A DNA stretch of 64,000 nt, taken from assembly GCF_963678635.1 (NCBI RefSeq), contig NC_087068.1, positions 9,308,027 to 9,372,026 of the forward strand, given 5' to 3'. Source of the stretch: Symsagittifera roscoffensis. Its lineage: Eukaryota > Xenacoelomorpha > Acoela > Convolutidae. Position 1 is the stretch's first letter; each line of letters starts with the position of its first letter. Under the pieces are notes generated by a model. That model did no database searches, was not told the DNA's origin, and was given only the letters and a program-made list of their open reading frames with translations. A program made the translations under genes and the position numbers. Shown piece after piece: positions 38,912-49,407 of this stretch.

Positions 38912-40117
38912 AAGTGCTTTTTTTATGTGTAAGTGTAAATTTTTGCGGTCATTTTAATATACGAAGTAGTGAAATGTTTGATTATTTATGTAATTTAACT
39001 CTCTAAATTCCTTAATTAATTTACAAAATAGCATCTTAAAAAGCATCTTAACAACAAATCTTTTGATGAAATACGGAGAACGATGATGGAATATGGATGT
39101 TTTAGTCCCTCAATTGAAATAATTAACGATAGAGTAGATAAATTCACGAAAATTGTAACCAACTTCTAGTAAATTGTTTAATTTTCTTAAAAGTTTACTC
39201 TAAGAAAGATAAAAAAATTTTTATAAAAAAATATCAGACACAAAAAAACTATGATTTTACGTTTTTCTCAGTGTAAACTTTTACCGTGGCAGAGCAATTG
39301 ACAAATTTGGATAATAATTTTTTGGAAAGTTTGGACATTTCAAAGAAGTTTTTTAAAGATTAAAGACAAGGTGAGAAAAGAGAACTGAAACGAATCGTAG
39401 CAAAAAATATGACAGAATAAATAAACTAGTTGAGGTAAAAACAAGAACTAGATGAAAACATCTGATTTTTGCATATTTTTATGTTAGTTCCAATGAAAAG
39501 TTCATGCAATTTTGATTGGATGTATTTCAATTTTTTATGAGAATTTAAGATTTTAATCTCTCAAGAAAGTAATTCACGCTTCATTATTTCTGTGGGGAAC
39601 TGCTAATATGCATTTGTCATATACTCGTGGGATAATTAAGTGAAAAAAGATAAAATAAGTCATAAAATTATTAAGTATAATGAACCTGTCATCCATTCTC
39701 CAGATAACCTGGGGAATAAAAGAGTAAGTGGGATATAAAAGTAATCAACCGTGAGGAGCTTTCAAGCTTCCCCTGATATCTCGTGGAGTGGAATAATTAA
39801 CCTGTCAAAGATAATCCCCTCTTGACAATTTTTCTCAGATAACCTGAAGGAATATAAATAAGATGAAATAAGAATTTAAAATATATTAGTTTATGATCCC
39901 ATACTCTAAATCGGAACTTAATTGTTGTCAAAACTTACCATTTGAAACATACAATCCAATTTTTTTTTTCGAACTTTAATATAAAAATGTTTTTTTCAAA
40001 ATAAAAATGTATTTGCAAGTAAAACTTCAAAAATATTCAAAATTTTCTCAAACTTACCTTCTGAAACTTACCATACCGAGTTTTTGTAAGACATGATAGC
40101 CTTTACATATCAAAAAT
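38912..40117. other. Non-coding right flank of element B, copy 1
   Basis: No gene. Contains repeated phrases such as CCAGATAACCTGGGGAATAA and CAGATAACCTGAAGGAATA near 39,709 and 39,837. The same DNA recurs at about 47,897-49,118. Confidence 0.55.
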
Positions 40118-40400
40118 CGTAGAAGTTGGCTAAGAAACGCAAGTATCGATAAAATCGACCTCAAAAAATTTGGGCGCCAAAAATTTTTCTGAAACTTACC
40201 ATCTTACCATCTGAAACTTTACCATCTGAAACCTGCTATCTTAATACATTGGGAAACCTATTTCCTATCTTAACACATAGGGAAATCTATTCCCTATCTT
40301 AATACATAGGTTGCTGACCGGATACTCTATAGCCTATGTTAACACATGGGGGTCAGCAACCACCCCCCCCCCCCCCTGATCAGCTCACTCTTCTACTACT
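40118..40400 (-). repeat. Right terminal inverted repeat of element B, internal copy
   Basis: Inverted match to 22,960-23,222, ending CTACTACT at 40,400. This is now internal because of the tandem duplication. Confidence 0.88.
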
Positions 40401-40406
40401 CAGGAA
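40401..40406. repeat. CAGGAA at the duplication junction
   Basis: A third copy of the target-site sequence, directly after the internal terminus and directly before GTCACGATCAAG, the start of unit 2. It shows that flanking target DNA was included in the duplicated unit. Confidence 0.9.
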
Positions 40407-40585
40407 GTCACGATCAAGAAGTACAATGTTAACAAACCTCCCTACATTCAGATTCGACTGTTCAACGCAAAAGAGAATGAAGCAATGAAACAAGTTGCCT
40501 ATGTCAACTATACTATGAACGAATTCAAAGAACTGTCCCAAATTTTGGGAGACCTTATGTTTGTTGAGAACTGTAATGTACAATA
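40407..40585 (+). pseudogene. PC4-like ORF 2, 5'-truncated copy 2
   Basis: The C-terminal 59 codons of 31,720-31,935, cut at the duplication breakpoint and preceded by the element terminus, so it has no start codon of its own. The reading frame is otherwise intact. Confidence 0.75.
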
Positions 40586-40654
40586 AACTGTGTTATTTAT
40601 GTTTTTTGTCTTGTAATTTAATTATTTATCCTCAAAATCATTTTTCATGTAGTA

Positions 40655-41097
40655 TTGGTGTTGAACAGTGTGAGTTGGAATATTGGTTTTTCAAGAAATT
40701 TAATCTTAAAACTTCACAAAAAATTGGGACTTTTTAATATTGTTCTAGAAGAAAAGTCCCAAAAAATTTCACTAACAATTATAGAATCCCAAAATTTACC
40801 AAACTTGCAGAATTTGGACGTAGACTTGCAAATATCTCATTTTGAGTGGATTCTGCATAATAGTAGAAGAAAAATTCACATAGGATACAAATCGATACCA
40901 AAAAAATAGAACTCGTAGAATATCGTAGAAATGGTAATCAATGGAAAAATTATCAATCTTTACAAGTACAAAGAGAAGAATATGATAAATTACTCGATAT
41001 GTTTCCTTCAAAACTAGGTTATGTAGAGACCTTTAAAAAATCTTGCATCATTATTGACGAATGCACTGTAGAAAAGAAACGTACAGAAATTGAATGA
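40655..41097 (+). pseudogene. PC4-like ORF 3 of element B, copy 2
   Basis: Open from 40,655 to a TAG at 40,907. The frame then continues, one base off at an A7 run, through 'IELVEYRRNGNQWKNYQ' and 'REEYDKLLDMFPSKLGYVET' to a stop at 41,095. The core resembles the PC4 strand-helix pattern. Confidence 0.42.
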
Positions 41098-41101
41098 AAT
41101 T

Positions 41102-42035
41102 CTAAGAATTTTTCGAGATTTTTAAGCAAGATTTCTCATCAAATACAAAAAGAAAAAATTTATTTCTTTGTACCTGTATTGTTTTGGACCCGGACATCAA
41201 TTTAGAAAAATGGACCAAAAATTTCCTTTTGGAGGTCTTATTGGATACAGAAACTCCTGTATGGATTACTTTTCTGCAAACTCTTTTTTGCAAACTCTAC
41301 ATGCAAACTCTTGCATGTAGTCTAAAATTTTTAGACTACATGCAATTCTACATAATTCTGCTGGATCTGTGAAATCTACTACGAAAAAGAGTCCTGGGTA
41401 TTGTTATGTTGCACCTAGTCTCCCCAGTTCATGCTTTCTTGGTCACGTGACTGGATTTTTTTCTGTTTATATGTTAAAGTATTTGCTTCATCAGTATATG
41501 CATTGTTTGATTGCTAATCTTATTAACCAAAAAACTCCAGATAAAACAGTTAACAGAATGAGTCTGGTTGTTTTGGCGATTGAATGTATTGAAAACAATA
41601 TAGTGAAAGAGTTAGAAGTTTATAAGGATGGACAAACTGTAGGATATTCCTTCCTTCCTCCCAAAAAATTCAAACCAACATCCCAATCTTTTTGGTGTAC
41701 AAAGCATCTTCATGGAATCAATTGGAGCAGTGGTTACAAAAAATATAGTGAACTTGAAAAAGTATTGAAAAATTAGAAGCCACAGAAATGGAATTTTTTG
41801 CAAAAGGCTATGAAAAATGTAAGATTCTGTCAGAATTTTTGGAAACAAAGATTATTAATTTGGATGACTACGCTTGCCCTAAAGTTCAGTTTTTGATATT
41901 CTAAGATGAGGAATATGATTGAAGGTGTAGCAACTACCCATTTCGTCATGCAAAAACTCTTCACTGTGCAGAAAGAAAAGCATTTGCATACGGAACATGG
42001 ACTCGGTGTTTTTTAACAAATTGTAAATTATAATA
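41102..42035 (+). pseudogene. Two conserved Polinton genes of element B, copy 2
   Basis: Includes the 'SPGYCYVAPSLPSSCFLGHV' region (counterpart of 'GPTYCYMLP...LLGHLSG' at 14,047-14,481) and then 'GYSFLPPKKFKPTSQSF', 'LHGINWSSGYKKYSELEKV' and 'IINLDDYACPKVQF' (counterpart of 13,484-14,053). Several frame changes. A 35-nt palindrome lies at 41,311-41,345 in the first gene. Confidence 0.7.
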
Positions 42036-42099
42036 ATCTTAATGTACTACCATTTTCAAATTGTATTTAAATCTCATTGTCAATTTTTTCTTTTTAGAG

Positions 42100-42258
42100 T
42101 TAAGATGGTCGATCAATGTGGCGATAATTTTAGGAAATTTCGTTTTTGATGAAAAAAATCATGAACGAAAATCATGGAAATTGTTTGGACGTACATGTAA
42201 TAGATCTCTTTTAGTTTTTAGTGCCATTTTTTGTTATAGTTTTGATGCTAGTTTGTGA
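42100..42258 (+). pseudogene. Small membrane-protein remnant upstream of ATPase, copy 2
   Basis: 'GNFVFDEKNHERKSWKLF' then hydrophobic 'SLLVFSAIFCYSF', stop at 42,256. Parallel to 33,100-33,260 and to 12,709-12,992 of element A. Confidence 0.45.
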
Positions 42259-42357
42259 AATCGTTCGAATTATGTTATCCACAACATGTGAAGAAACAAC
42301 AGATTGGGTAGCTATCTTATCAAGTACAGTCGGTTATATTCTACCTTCTCCAAAACT

Positions 42358-43005
42358 ATGAATAAAATAATATCTACCAAAGAACGAATTTTCATTTTTT
42401 TAGTTGGACCAAGTGGATCTGGAAAATCTCATCTTGTTTTTGACTGGTTGAAAATTGGTACTTTTCAACCATCATTCGAATAAATTTTTAATTTTTTTCA
42501 ACATTATCAACCTCTTTATAGTCAAATGCAAAGAAAAAACCATAAATTTATCCAAGGAGTAGATTTTTACTTGATTGAAAATCTTCCCAAAAACGGGAGT
42601 AAGTATTTGCTTATATTTGATGATTCTTGTGAAGAAATTTCAAACTCCAAACAATTTGTAAAAATTTCCGCTGCTGGGAGACACAGGGGACTGAATACGA
42701 TATACATCAAACACAATTTATTTCATCAAAGAAAATTAGGAAGAGATGTAGAGTTACAAAATACACACATAGTCTTATTCAAGTCGCCGAGGGATATTTT
42801 ACAAATCAATACATTAAGTCAACAACTAGGTCTAGGGTCTCAATAGAAAGAGTGGTATCAAGATGCAACATCCGTTCCTTATGGTTGTTCATTTGCTTAT
42901 TGATTTAACCCCAAAAACTGTTGATTCACTTAGGTATTGCTCTAATAGTGGCTCAGTTCCAACAAAGTTATACTTAACAGCTGGAATAGAGACAAAGTTT
43001 TAGGA
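42358..43005 (+). pseudogene. Packaging ATPase of element B, copy 2
   Basis: ATG at 42,358. Walker A retains 'GPSGSGKS'. TAA at 42,481-42,483 is at the same codon as in copy 1. Walker B 'LLIFDDSCEE' is present, and a further stop occurs at 42,844-42,846 where copy 1 reads through. Confidence 0.85.
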
Positions 43006-43009
43006 CGAT

Positions 43010-43309
43010 GAGTACACAATACGTCTCTATTCTCCCAATATTTCAAAAATTTTCCCTAAAGCTTCGAAAACAAACCATTCTCAATTGTCCCAAAAAATTC
43101 ATTCAGTTTCTGAGCGCGTGTTTAGTAAACCTATTAGGAGGACGGCTTTGAAATCGCCGGAAAGAAGAGGTAGTAAAATATCGAAAAAAAATATCAGAAT
43201 TAATACAAAAACAACTCCTCTACACAAAAAAAGAATTATTTTAATTTCAAATAAAGGGTTACAATTGATATCTATCATCACCCCTTTTGTCATTAAACGA
43301 TTGACATAG
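43010..43309 (+). pseudogene. Small conserved Polinton protein, copy 2
   Basis: Frameshifted counterpart of 34,007-34,313. Its C-terminal part 'RIILISNKGLQLISIITPF' parallels 'SAIILSKEGFHLVRQILYF' of element A. Confidence 0.5.
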
Positions 43310-43310
43310 T

Positions 43311-43715
43311 ATGGAACAGTTTGTTTCAATTCCGTACTCAGTTTATCAATCACAAAGTACACTTCCAAGAAAAAAAATTGGAACAAAATCAGAAAAAAGA
43401 GGAGATTGTACCAAACAATTTTGATTCAATTTACAGTGCTGTAAATGCGAGGTTGAAAACGAGCAACAATAAGCACATTATTGAGTTATTTTTGAATCTC
43501 CAAGAATTAAACTCAGCCAGTCAGACAACATTATATTAGATAATCGAGATACAAAAGAATCTATTGTAGACTTTGTGTGTGCACTAAAGCGAAAAAACAC
43601 CGATTTTCCAGATTTTTACTTTAATAATTTGGAAGCAACTCAACTTCCTCCTAAACTTGTTATTAACAAGAATGTCAAAACAAAAGATAGAGGAACTTGG
43701 ATCCCTTTCAAAATC
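43311..43715 (+). pseudogene. Homologue of the 10,898-11,758 protein, copy 2
   Basis: ATG at 43,311 ('MEQFVSIPYSVYQSQ'). The frame is lost within the first 30 codons and recovers in another frame. The C-terminal 'KLVINKNVKTKDR' segment is present before the integrase. Confidence 0.55.
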
Positions 43716-44590
43716 TGAGAAGGTAAAACTAAACAGATTGTATTCTAGAGGCAGAGCTGCGTACGATTCTATTCAAAACTTGAGTAAAGCGAGTAAAAAG
43801 AATGTAGAAAACTTTTTACAAAACAAGACATCGTATACAAAATCATGTGTTTCCGAAGACATCAAGCTTTTTATAAATATAGTAATGAAATCTGGTGTAT
43901 GGACTTGGTTTTTGTAGACAAGTTAGCTAGTCAAAACAATGGAGTCAAGTTTTTATTAGTTGCTGTAGATAATTTTTCGAGATTTGTCAGAGTTCAAACA
44001 AAGAAAACAAAGTATGCCAAAGACACTTTACAAGCTTTCAGAAAATTGATTTCTCAAAAAAACACTCCTGAAAAACTCTGGGTTGATAAAAGAACAGAAT
44101 ATGGGGGAACTTTAAAAAAAATTTTGCGAGGAGAAAGAAATTGAAGTTTACTCAACAATGAATGAAACAAAAGCTGCATTTGCAGAGAGAGCAATTCACT
44201 CTTTAAAACATATAATATATCGTTACATTGAAGATCATGGTGAAAAATTTGTCCCCAAATTGCAGCAATTTGTTTCTACATTGAACTGTCGCAAAAATCA
44301 ATCAATTTGAAAATCTCCCAGAGATGTGAAAAACAGTGATTTTTTATCAATATTGTATAACAAATTGTTCAAGAAATATACTAAACCAAAATTCAAATTT
44401 GGTGATAGAGTTAGAATTCGAAAAATGATAATCCGTTCCGAAAAGGATACAAACCACAGTTTACAGATGAAACTTTTGAAATTTCGGCAATATCTACAAA
44501 AAACCTCCTACATACATCATCAAAGATCTCGAAAAAGAAGAAATTCTGGGAAAAATTTATGAAAAAGAGCTGAGAAAATGTTCAGATTGA
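43672..44590 (+). pseudogene. int: Integrase of element B, copy 2
   Basis: ATG at 43,672. First Asp in 'MDLVFVDKLAS'. The second Asp is retained in 'KLWVDKRTEYGG' (Arg where Gly is usual), in the stretch deleted from copy 1. The Glu is in 'AFAERAIHSLKH', one frame off. The same stop follows 'NCRKNQSI' as in copy 1. Confidence 0.85.
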
Positions 44591-44632
44591 ATGTAAGTCA
44601 TTTTTAAATTGATTTTCTATTGATCAATTGTC

Positions 44633-45331
44633 ATGGATTCTTTTACTATTGAGCTAGTTTCTAATGCTTCTTTTAATTGTTATCCAAATAATAGTCTTAG
44701 TTCCTTTTCAAATTTTCTACCGGTGCAAATACATCTAAAAAGAGAATTGGAGTATGCTATTTCAGAAATATCGCACCCTTCATTGTACCAAAACGTTACA
44801 GAGGGAAAGTTTACTTTCATAGATGGACAAGAAAGTCCTGAGGAAAAAAGAAAGGTTCATTTGATGCATATTGAGCCTGGATTGTGTCCAAGTATTGTTG
44901 ATATAGTTGTAGCCATGAATGACAAAGTTCGAAAACGTGAAGGCGCACAAAAATGTGAATAAAACGGAATTTGAGTATCAGTAGATAAGATTACACAAAA
45001 AATTGCCATTCATTTACCTGAGGATCAAGCAGTGTTTATAATTCAAAGTGCTGATTTGAGTTACATTTTTGGTTGTGATTTAGAACAAAATCAAACAGAG
45101 GTTATAATGACAGGAAAAGGGCCACATTATCCTCAGTATTCTTACGACATTATAAGAATACATTCCCTAATGATTTATAGTCATATTATAGAATATAAAA
45201 TAGTAGGCGATACAAAAACTCCTTTACTGCATTGTATTCCTTTCATTTCCAAACTAAAAAATGGAGACACAAAATCTACAGGACAGTACATGAATTATCA
45301 ATCCTTTACAAATCTACAATTTAAACAATAA
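44633..45331 (+). pseudogene. Penton of element B, copy 2
   Basis: One continuous frame with only two stops: TAA 44,960-44,962 (shared with copy 1) and TGA 44,972-44,974 (private). It reads 'VGDTKTPLLHC' near the end. It lacks the 8-bp duplication seen in copy 1. Confidence 0.85.
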
Positions 45332-45477
45332 TTAAAAAAATCTTTTCATAGCATGAAAAAAGAACTAGGGGATACTACAGGTGAAAAAATTCCTGTTGTG
45401 TCCGTAGAAATTACACGAGTTTTTCTCTTGTTTCGCAAGATTTCGGATAATCATTTTTGATTTATACTTCGTACAAA

Positions 45478-45849
45478 ATGGTTGCTCAAAGTTCAGCTAA
45501 TTTTCCTATTTTTTGTGGACAGTTAAGACAGCGTGGAAGAGGTTTTGGTGCTCTTGCACAAACTCTTGGGAGAACTGCAATTCCCTTTATTAAAAAATAT
45601 ATCGTCCCAGCTGCAAAAAGAATCGGAGCAGATTTATTTGAAATTGCTGCTCCAGAGATTGGAGAAAGTGTCAGCGGACAAAAAAACTCAAAACATTTGC
45701 AAAGGATGTTGGAACAAAAACAGTTCGAAAACATTTGGGAGGTGGAAAAAAGAAATCCAAGCATAGAACAAGAAGAGCCATTTCTCGAAAAGTAGTTCAA
45801 AATCAGTCGCTCTCGCAGAGACATTTTTGACAAGATAAAAAGAGTGTAA
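45478..45849 (+). pseudogene. pVI/core-like protein of element B, copy 2
   Basis: Intact ATG at 45,478 and 'RQRGRGFGALAQTLGRTAIP' followed by 'VPAAKRIGADLFEIAAPEI', the direct counterpart of the element A sequence. The basic tail is displaced by a frameshift before the stop at 45,793. Confidence 0.78.
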
Positions 45850-45867
45850 ATCAAACCAGTCATTTTC

Positions 45868-47164
45868 GGTACGGAGCTTTTACATATTCTTCTTTGGAGA
45901 TTGTTGATAAAGTCCTTGTTTTGGAAACAATAATTTCAACATACATACAAAAAGTATTTCACAGTACTTCTATAGATGGAAGCAGTATTGAGTTTGAATT
46001 TGAGACGGACCGTACTCTTTATTTGGATATGCGTGATACCCACGTCAGTTTAAATCTTTAATTATTCACAGGAAGATTGTTTGAAGCTTTGAAAAAGAAA
46101 AAGCAGAACATAAAGCAAAATCGGAGGAAGATTTAGATGAGGAACCACAAACCTACTTAACTTACGTAAACAGTCTACTACATTCTCTATTCTCCAATTG
46201 TGAAGTTCATTTTAATAATACAATGGTTTACAATGCCAATGGATTATATCCTCATAAAGCACAAATATCGAACGAATTCAACTCGTCGGCAGTGAGCAAT
46301 AAAGGAATACTCGCTTGTCACGGGTTTAGTTTTGAAGATTATCCGGAAGCATTTGATATGTATCCGTTCACTGATTGAGCAAATTCTTTACAATCAGGGG
46401 TAACTTTTTCACTTTATGGCAGGCTAGCCCTTGACTTGTTTACTTGTGAAAAATTATTACTACCAAAAACCAAAGTTCGAATTAAACTAACTCGAGCTAG
46501 ACCTAATTTTTACATGCTGTCTGATAATCCCAATGTGTTAGGCTGAAAATGGTTGATTGTTCACTGTTTACAAGAAGAATTTTAGTAGCTGAACTTAATC
46601 ATCAATATTTGCAATGGAATCTGGAAAGGGAACCTGCTCATTACAATTACATGGAAACTATAGCAAGAACCTTTATCATTCCATCTCATCAAAACCAGTT
46701 TATTCAGGAAAACGTTTTCAATAATGCCCCAATCAGAAAAATAGCTGTTGCAATGAATACAAATTCGGCTGTTGCGGGATCTTTTCATGAAAATCCTTTC
46801 AATTATCAACAATTTCATTTGAGAGAGCTTAGAATTATTCGGGGCGGAAGAGCAACTATTTCATTAGATACCACTTCTCCTTGTCGTCCCTATGTTACAA
46901 CAATGAAAGCAATGCAGTTTAACGGGGATTTTCCAGCTCTTCCTATAGACGATTTTCAAAATCACTATATTCTAGTTTTCGACTTGATTCCACTACAGGA
47001 TGCAGCTGAACAATTGCATTATCCAGAACTTAGTGGAGAAAGCTTGAGGTTAGAAATGTTTTTTGCAATTTCCCTTGGAGCAAGTAACGGAAGTGATAGT
47101 CTTGGGAGAAAGACTATCAAACATTCAATTTGGCAAATTCGGAGCAGTCGCTAAAAATGTTTAA
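45868..47164 (+). pseudogene. Major capsid protein of element B, copy 2
   Basis: Begins near 'SSLEIVDKVLVLETIISTY' and 'SSIEFEFETDRTLYLDMRD'. Frame changes follow at about 46,060 and again before 46,549. The long 3' part (46,549-47,154) is open, then shifts near the end relative to copy 1. Confidence 0.8.
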
Positions 47165-47338
47165 TTTTTTTGAGTTTTCAGGTTCCTATAAAAATATTGT
47201 AATTTTTTTGGGACTTTTCTTTATTATTATCTCTGTACTATCTATTTATTTTTTTTCAGACCTAGAGCTCCAGAAAAAATAGAGAACGAATGCTGTTTAG
47301 TTGAAAACCCCGAGACACTTCTTCAACCTAGACTGTAA
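47157..47338 (+). pseudogene. Small hydrophobic ORF between capsid and protease, copy 2
   Basis: ATG at 47,157. The hydrophobic segment 'IVIFLGLFFIIISVLSIYFF' is in frame with the start here, and the charged tail is one base out of frame. In copy 1 the opposite is true. Confidence 0.5.
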
Positions 47339-47505
47339 AACAGTGTTCAATAAACTTTGCCCACTACATAAGGCTTGTGTATGGTAGTTTGTTGATTCAA
47401 TTCCTAAATGTGTGTAAGTCGTTATTCTTTCTTGTTTTTATCCTAAAGCACACTATCAAACTATCAACTTCTGTTTTAGCTGTAAATCAGCCTACAATTG
47501 CAAAG

Positions 47506-47897
47506 ATGGATAATTTTTCACTTTTGCAAATTATTGAAAGAATTCAAGAGCTCAGGTTTAAGTACATGGGATCATACCCTTCTGATACAGTACCTCAACT
47601 AACAAAATACTCTTTTGCAATTATTGACTCAGCCCCAAGCAATGATAGAGGAGAAAACTGGATTATGATTGCTCGACTGGATAAAAGCTACTACTTTGCT
47701 GATTCTTTGGTAAGAAAGAGATCAACTTACCCCTTTTTGACAAAAGTTCGAAATGGTTCCTCGAAAGCTACAAAAGACTGACAATTTGTGTGGATTTTAT
47801 GCAATTTATTCAGCATTTCTTCTTTTTAATTTCTTCCAGAAGAACTTGATTAATGTTCTTGATATGCATGTTTTGATTTTTATCATTAGTTTTATGT
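47506..47897 (+). pseudogene. Adenain-like protease of element B, copy 2
   Basis: ATG at 47,506. The catalytic His is Asn ('GENWIMIA'), Asp is kept, and a frameshift near 47,745 separates the Cys block ('DNLCGFYAIY', here with the usual Gly). Both lesions are absent from copy 1. Confidence 0.82.
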
Positions 47898-49118
47898 AAA
47901 AGTGCTTTTTTATGTGTAAGTGTAAATTTTTGCGGTAATTTTATTATACGAAGTAGTGAATTGTTTGATTATTTATGTAATTTAACTCTTTAAATTCCTT
48001 AATTAATTTACAAAAAGCATCTTAACAACAAATCTTTTGATGAAATACGGAGAATGATGATGGAATATGGATGTTGTAGTCCCCCAATTGCAATAATTAA
48101 CGATAGAGTGGATAAATTCACGAAAATTGTAACCAACTTCTAGTAAATTGTTTAATTTTCTTAAAAGCTTACTCTGAGAAAGATAGAAAAATTTTTATAA
48201 AAAATATCAGACACAAAAAAACTATGATTTTGCATTTTTCTCAGTGTAAACTTTTACCGTGGCAGAGCAATTGACAAATTTGGATAATAATTTTTTGGAA
48301 AGTTTGGAAATTTCAAAGAATTTTTTAAAGATTAAAGACAAGGTGATAAAAGAGAGCTGAAATGAATTGTAGCAAGAAATGTGACAGAATAAATTAACTA
48401 GTTGAGGTAAAAACAAGAAATAGATAAAAAAAATCTGATTTTTGCATATTTTTATCTTAGTTCCAATGAAAAGTTCATGCAATTTTGATTGGATGTATTT
48501 CAATTTTTTATGAAAATTTAAGATTTTAATCTCTCAAGAAAGTAATTCACGCTTCATTAACTCTGTGGGGAACTGCTAATATGCATCTGTCATATAATCG
48601 TGGGATAATTATGTGAAAAAGATAAAATAAGTCATAAAATTAATAAGTATAATGAACCTGTCATCCATTCTCCAGATAACCTGGGGAATAAAAGATTAAG
48701 TGGGATATAAAAGTAATCAACCGTGAGGAGTTTTCAAGCTTCCCCTGATATCTCGTGGAGCGGAATAATTAACCTGTCGAAGATAATCCCCTCTTGACCA
48801 TTTTTCCCAGATAACCTGAAGGAATATAAATAAGATGAAATAAGAATTTAAAAGATTCTTTCGAGATAAAATATTCTGTGATATATTAGTTTATGATCCC
48901 ATACTCTAAATCGGAACTTAATTGTTGTCGAAACTTACCATCTGAAACATACCATCCAATTTCTCTTTCGAACTTTAGTTTAAAAATGTTTTTTTTTAAG
49001 ATAAAAATGTATTTGCAAGTAAAACTTAAAAAATTTTCAAATATTTTCTCAAACTTACCTTCTGAAACTTACTATACCAACTTTTTGTAAGACATGATAG
49101 CCTTTACATATCAGAAAT
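47898..49118. other. Non-coding right flank of element B, copy 2
   Basis: Direct duplicate of 38,912-40,117. No gene. Confidence 0.55.
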
Positions 49119-49401
49119 TGTAGAAGTTGGCTAAGAAGCGCAAGTATTGACAAAATCGACCTCAAAAAATTCGGGCGCCAAAAATTTTTCTGAAATTTAC
49201 CATCTTACCATCTGAAACTTTACCATCTGAAACCTGCTATCTCAATACATTGATAAACCTATTCCCTATCTTAACACATAGGGGAAATCTATTCCCAATC
49301 TTAATACATAGGTTGCTGACCGGATACTCTCTAGCCTATGTTAACACATGGGGGTCAGCAACCACTCCCCCCCCCCCTGATCAGCTCACTCTTCTACTAC
49401 T
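49119..49401 (-). repeat. Outer right terminal inverted repeat of element B
   Basis: Ends CTTCTACTACT at 49,401, the inverse of the left terminus at 22,960. Contains the C run, the GGGGGTCAGCAACC motif and the short tandem units. Confidence 0.9.
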
Positions 49402-49407
49402 CAGGAA
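49402..49407. repeat. Target-site duplication of element B, right copy (CAGGAA)
   Basis: Pairs with 22,954-22,959. Sequence continues directly into the 5' half of the split LINE. Confidence 0.92.

Larger units (their letters stand above)
31756..40406 (+). repeat. Tandem duplication, unit 1 (8,651 bp)
   Basis: Starts at GTCACGATCAAGAAGTACAA inside the PC4-like ORF 2 and ends with the right terminal repeat (to 40,400) plus CAGGAA. It is highly similar throughout to 40,407-49,407, with small indels and one 329-bp deletion at 32,651-32,658. Confidence 0.95.
22960..49401. mobile_element. Polinton/Maverick element B, complete but dead, with an internal tandem duplication
   Basis: Bounded by inverted termini AGTAGTAGAAGAGTGAGCTG and by a 6-bp direct repeat CAGGAA. 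Total 26,442 bp. If the second copy of the duplicated right part is ignored, the original element is about 17.4 kb (22,960-40,400), the normal Polinton size. Contents from left: TIR, PolB (minus), accessory and PC4-like ORFs (plus), then conserved small genes, ATPase, integrase, penton, pVI-like, capsid, small hydrophobic ORF, protease and TIR, all plus strand. Nearly every gene is broken. Confidence 0.93.
40407..49407 (+). repeat. Tandem duplication, unit 2 (9,001 bp)
   Basis: Direct copy of 31,756-40,406, ending in the outer right terminal repeat and the true right CAGGAA. It retains the 329 bp missing from unit 1. Confidence 0.95.

Noticed and set aside
39895-40406. An independent interspersed repeat with three copies (near 22,960, 40,400 and 49,400)
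   Set aside because: The shared part is explained as the Polinton terminal inverted repeat, with the middle copy produced by the tandem duplication.
31756-49407. Two separate Polinton insertions side by side
   Set aside because: The second copy starts in the middle of a gene, lacks PolB and a left terminus, and the junction contains the first copy's target site sequence.
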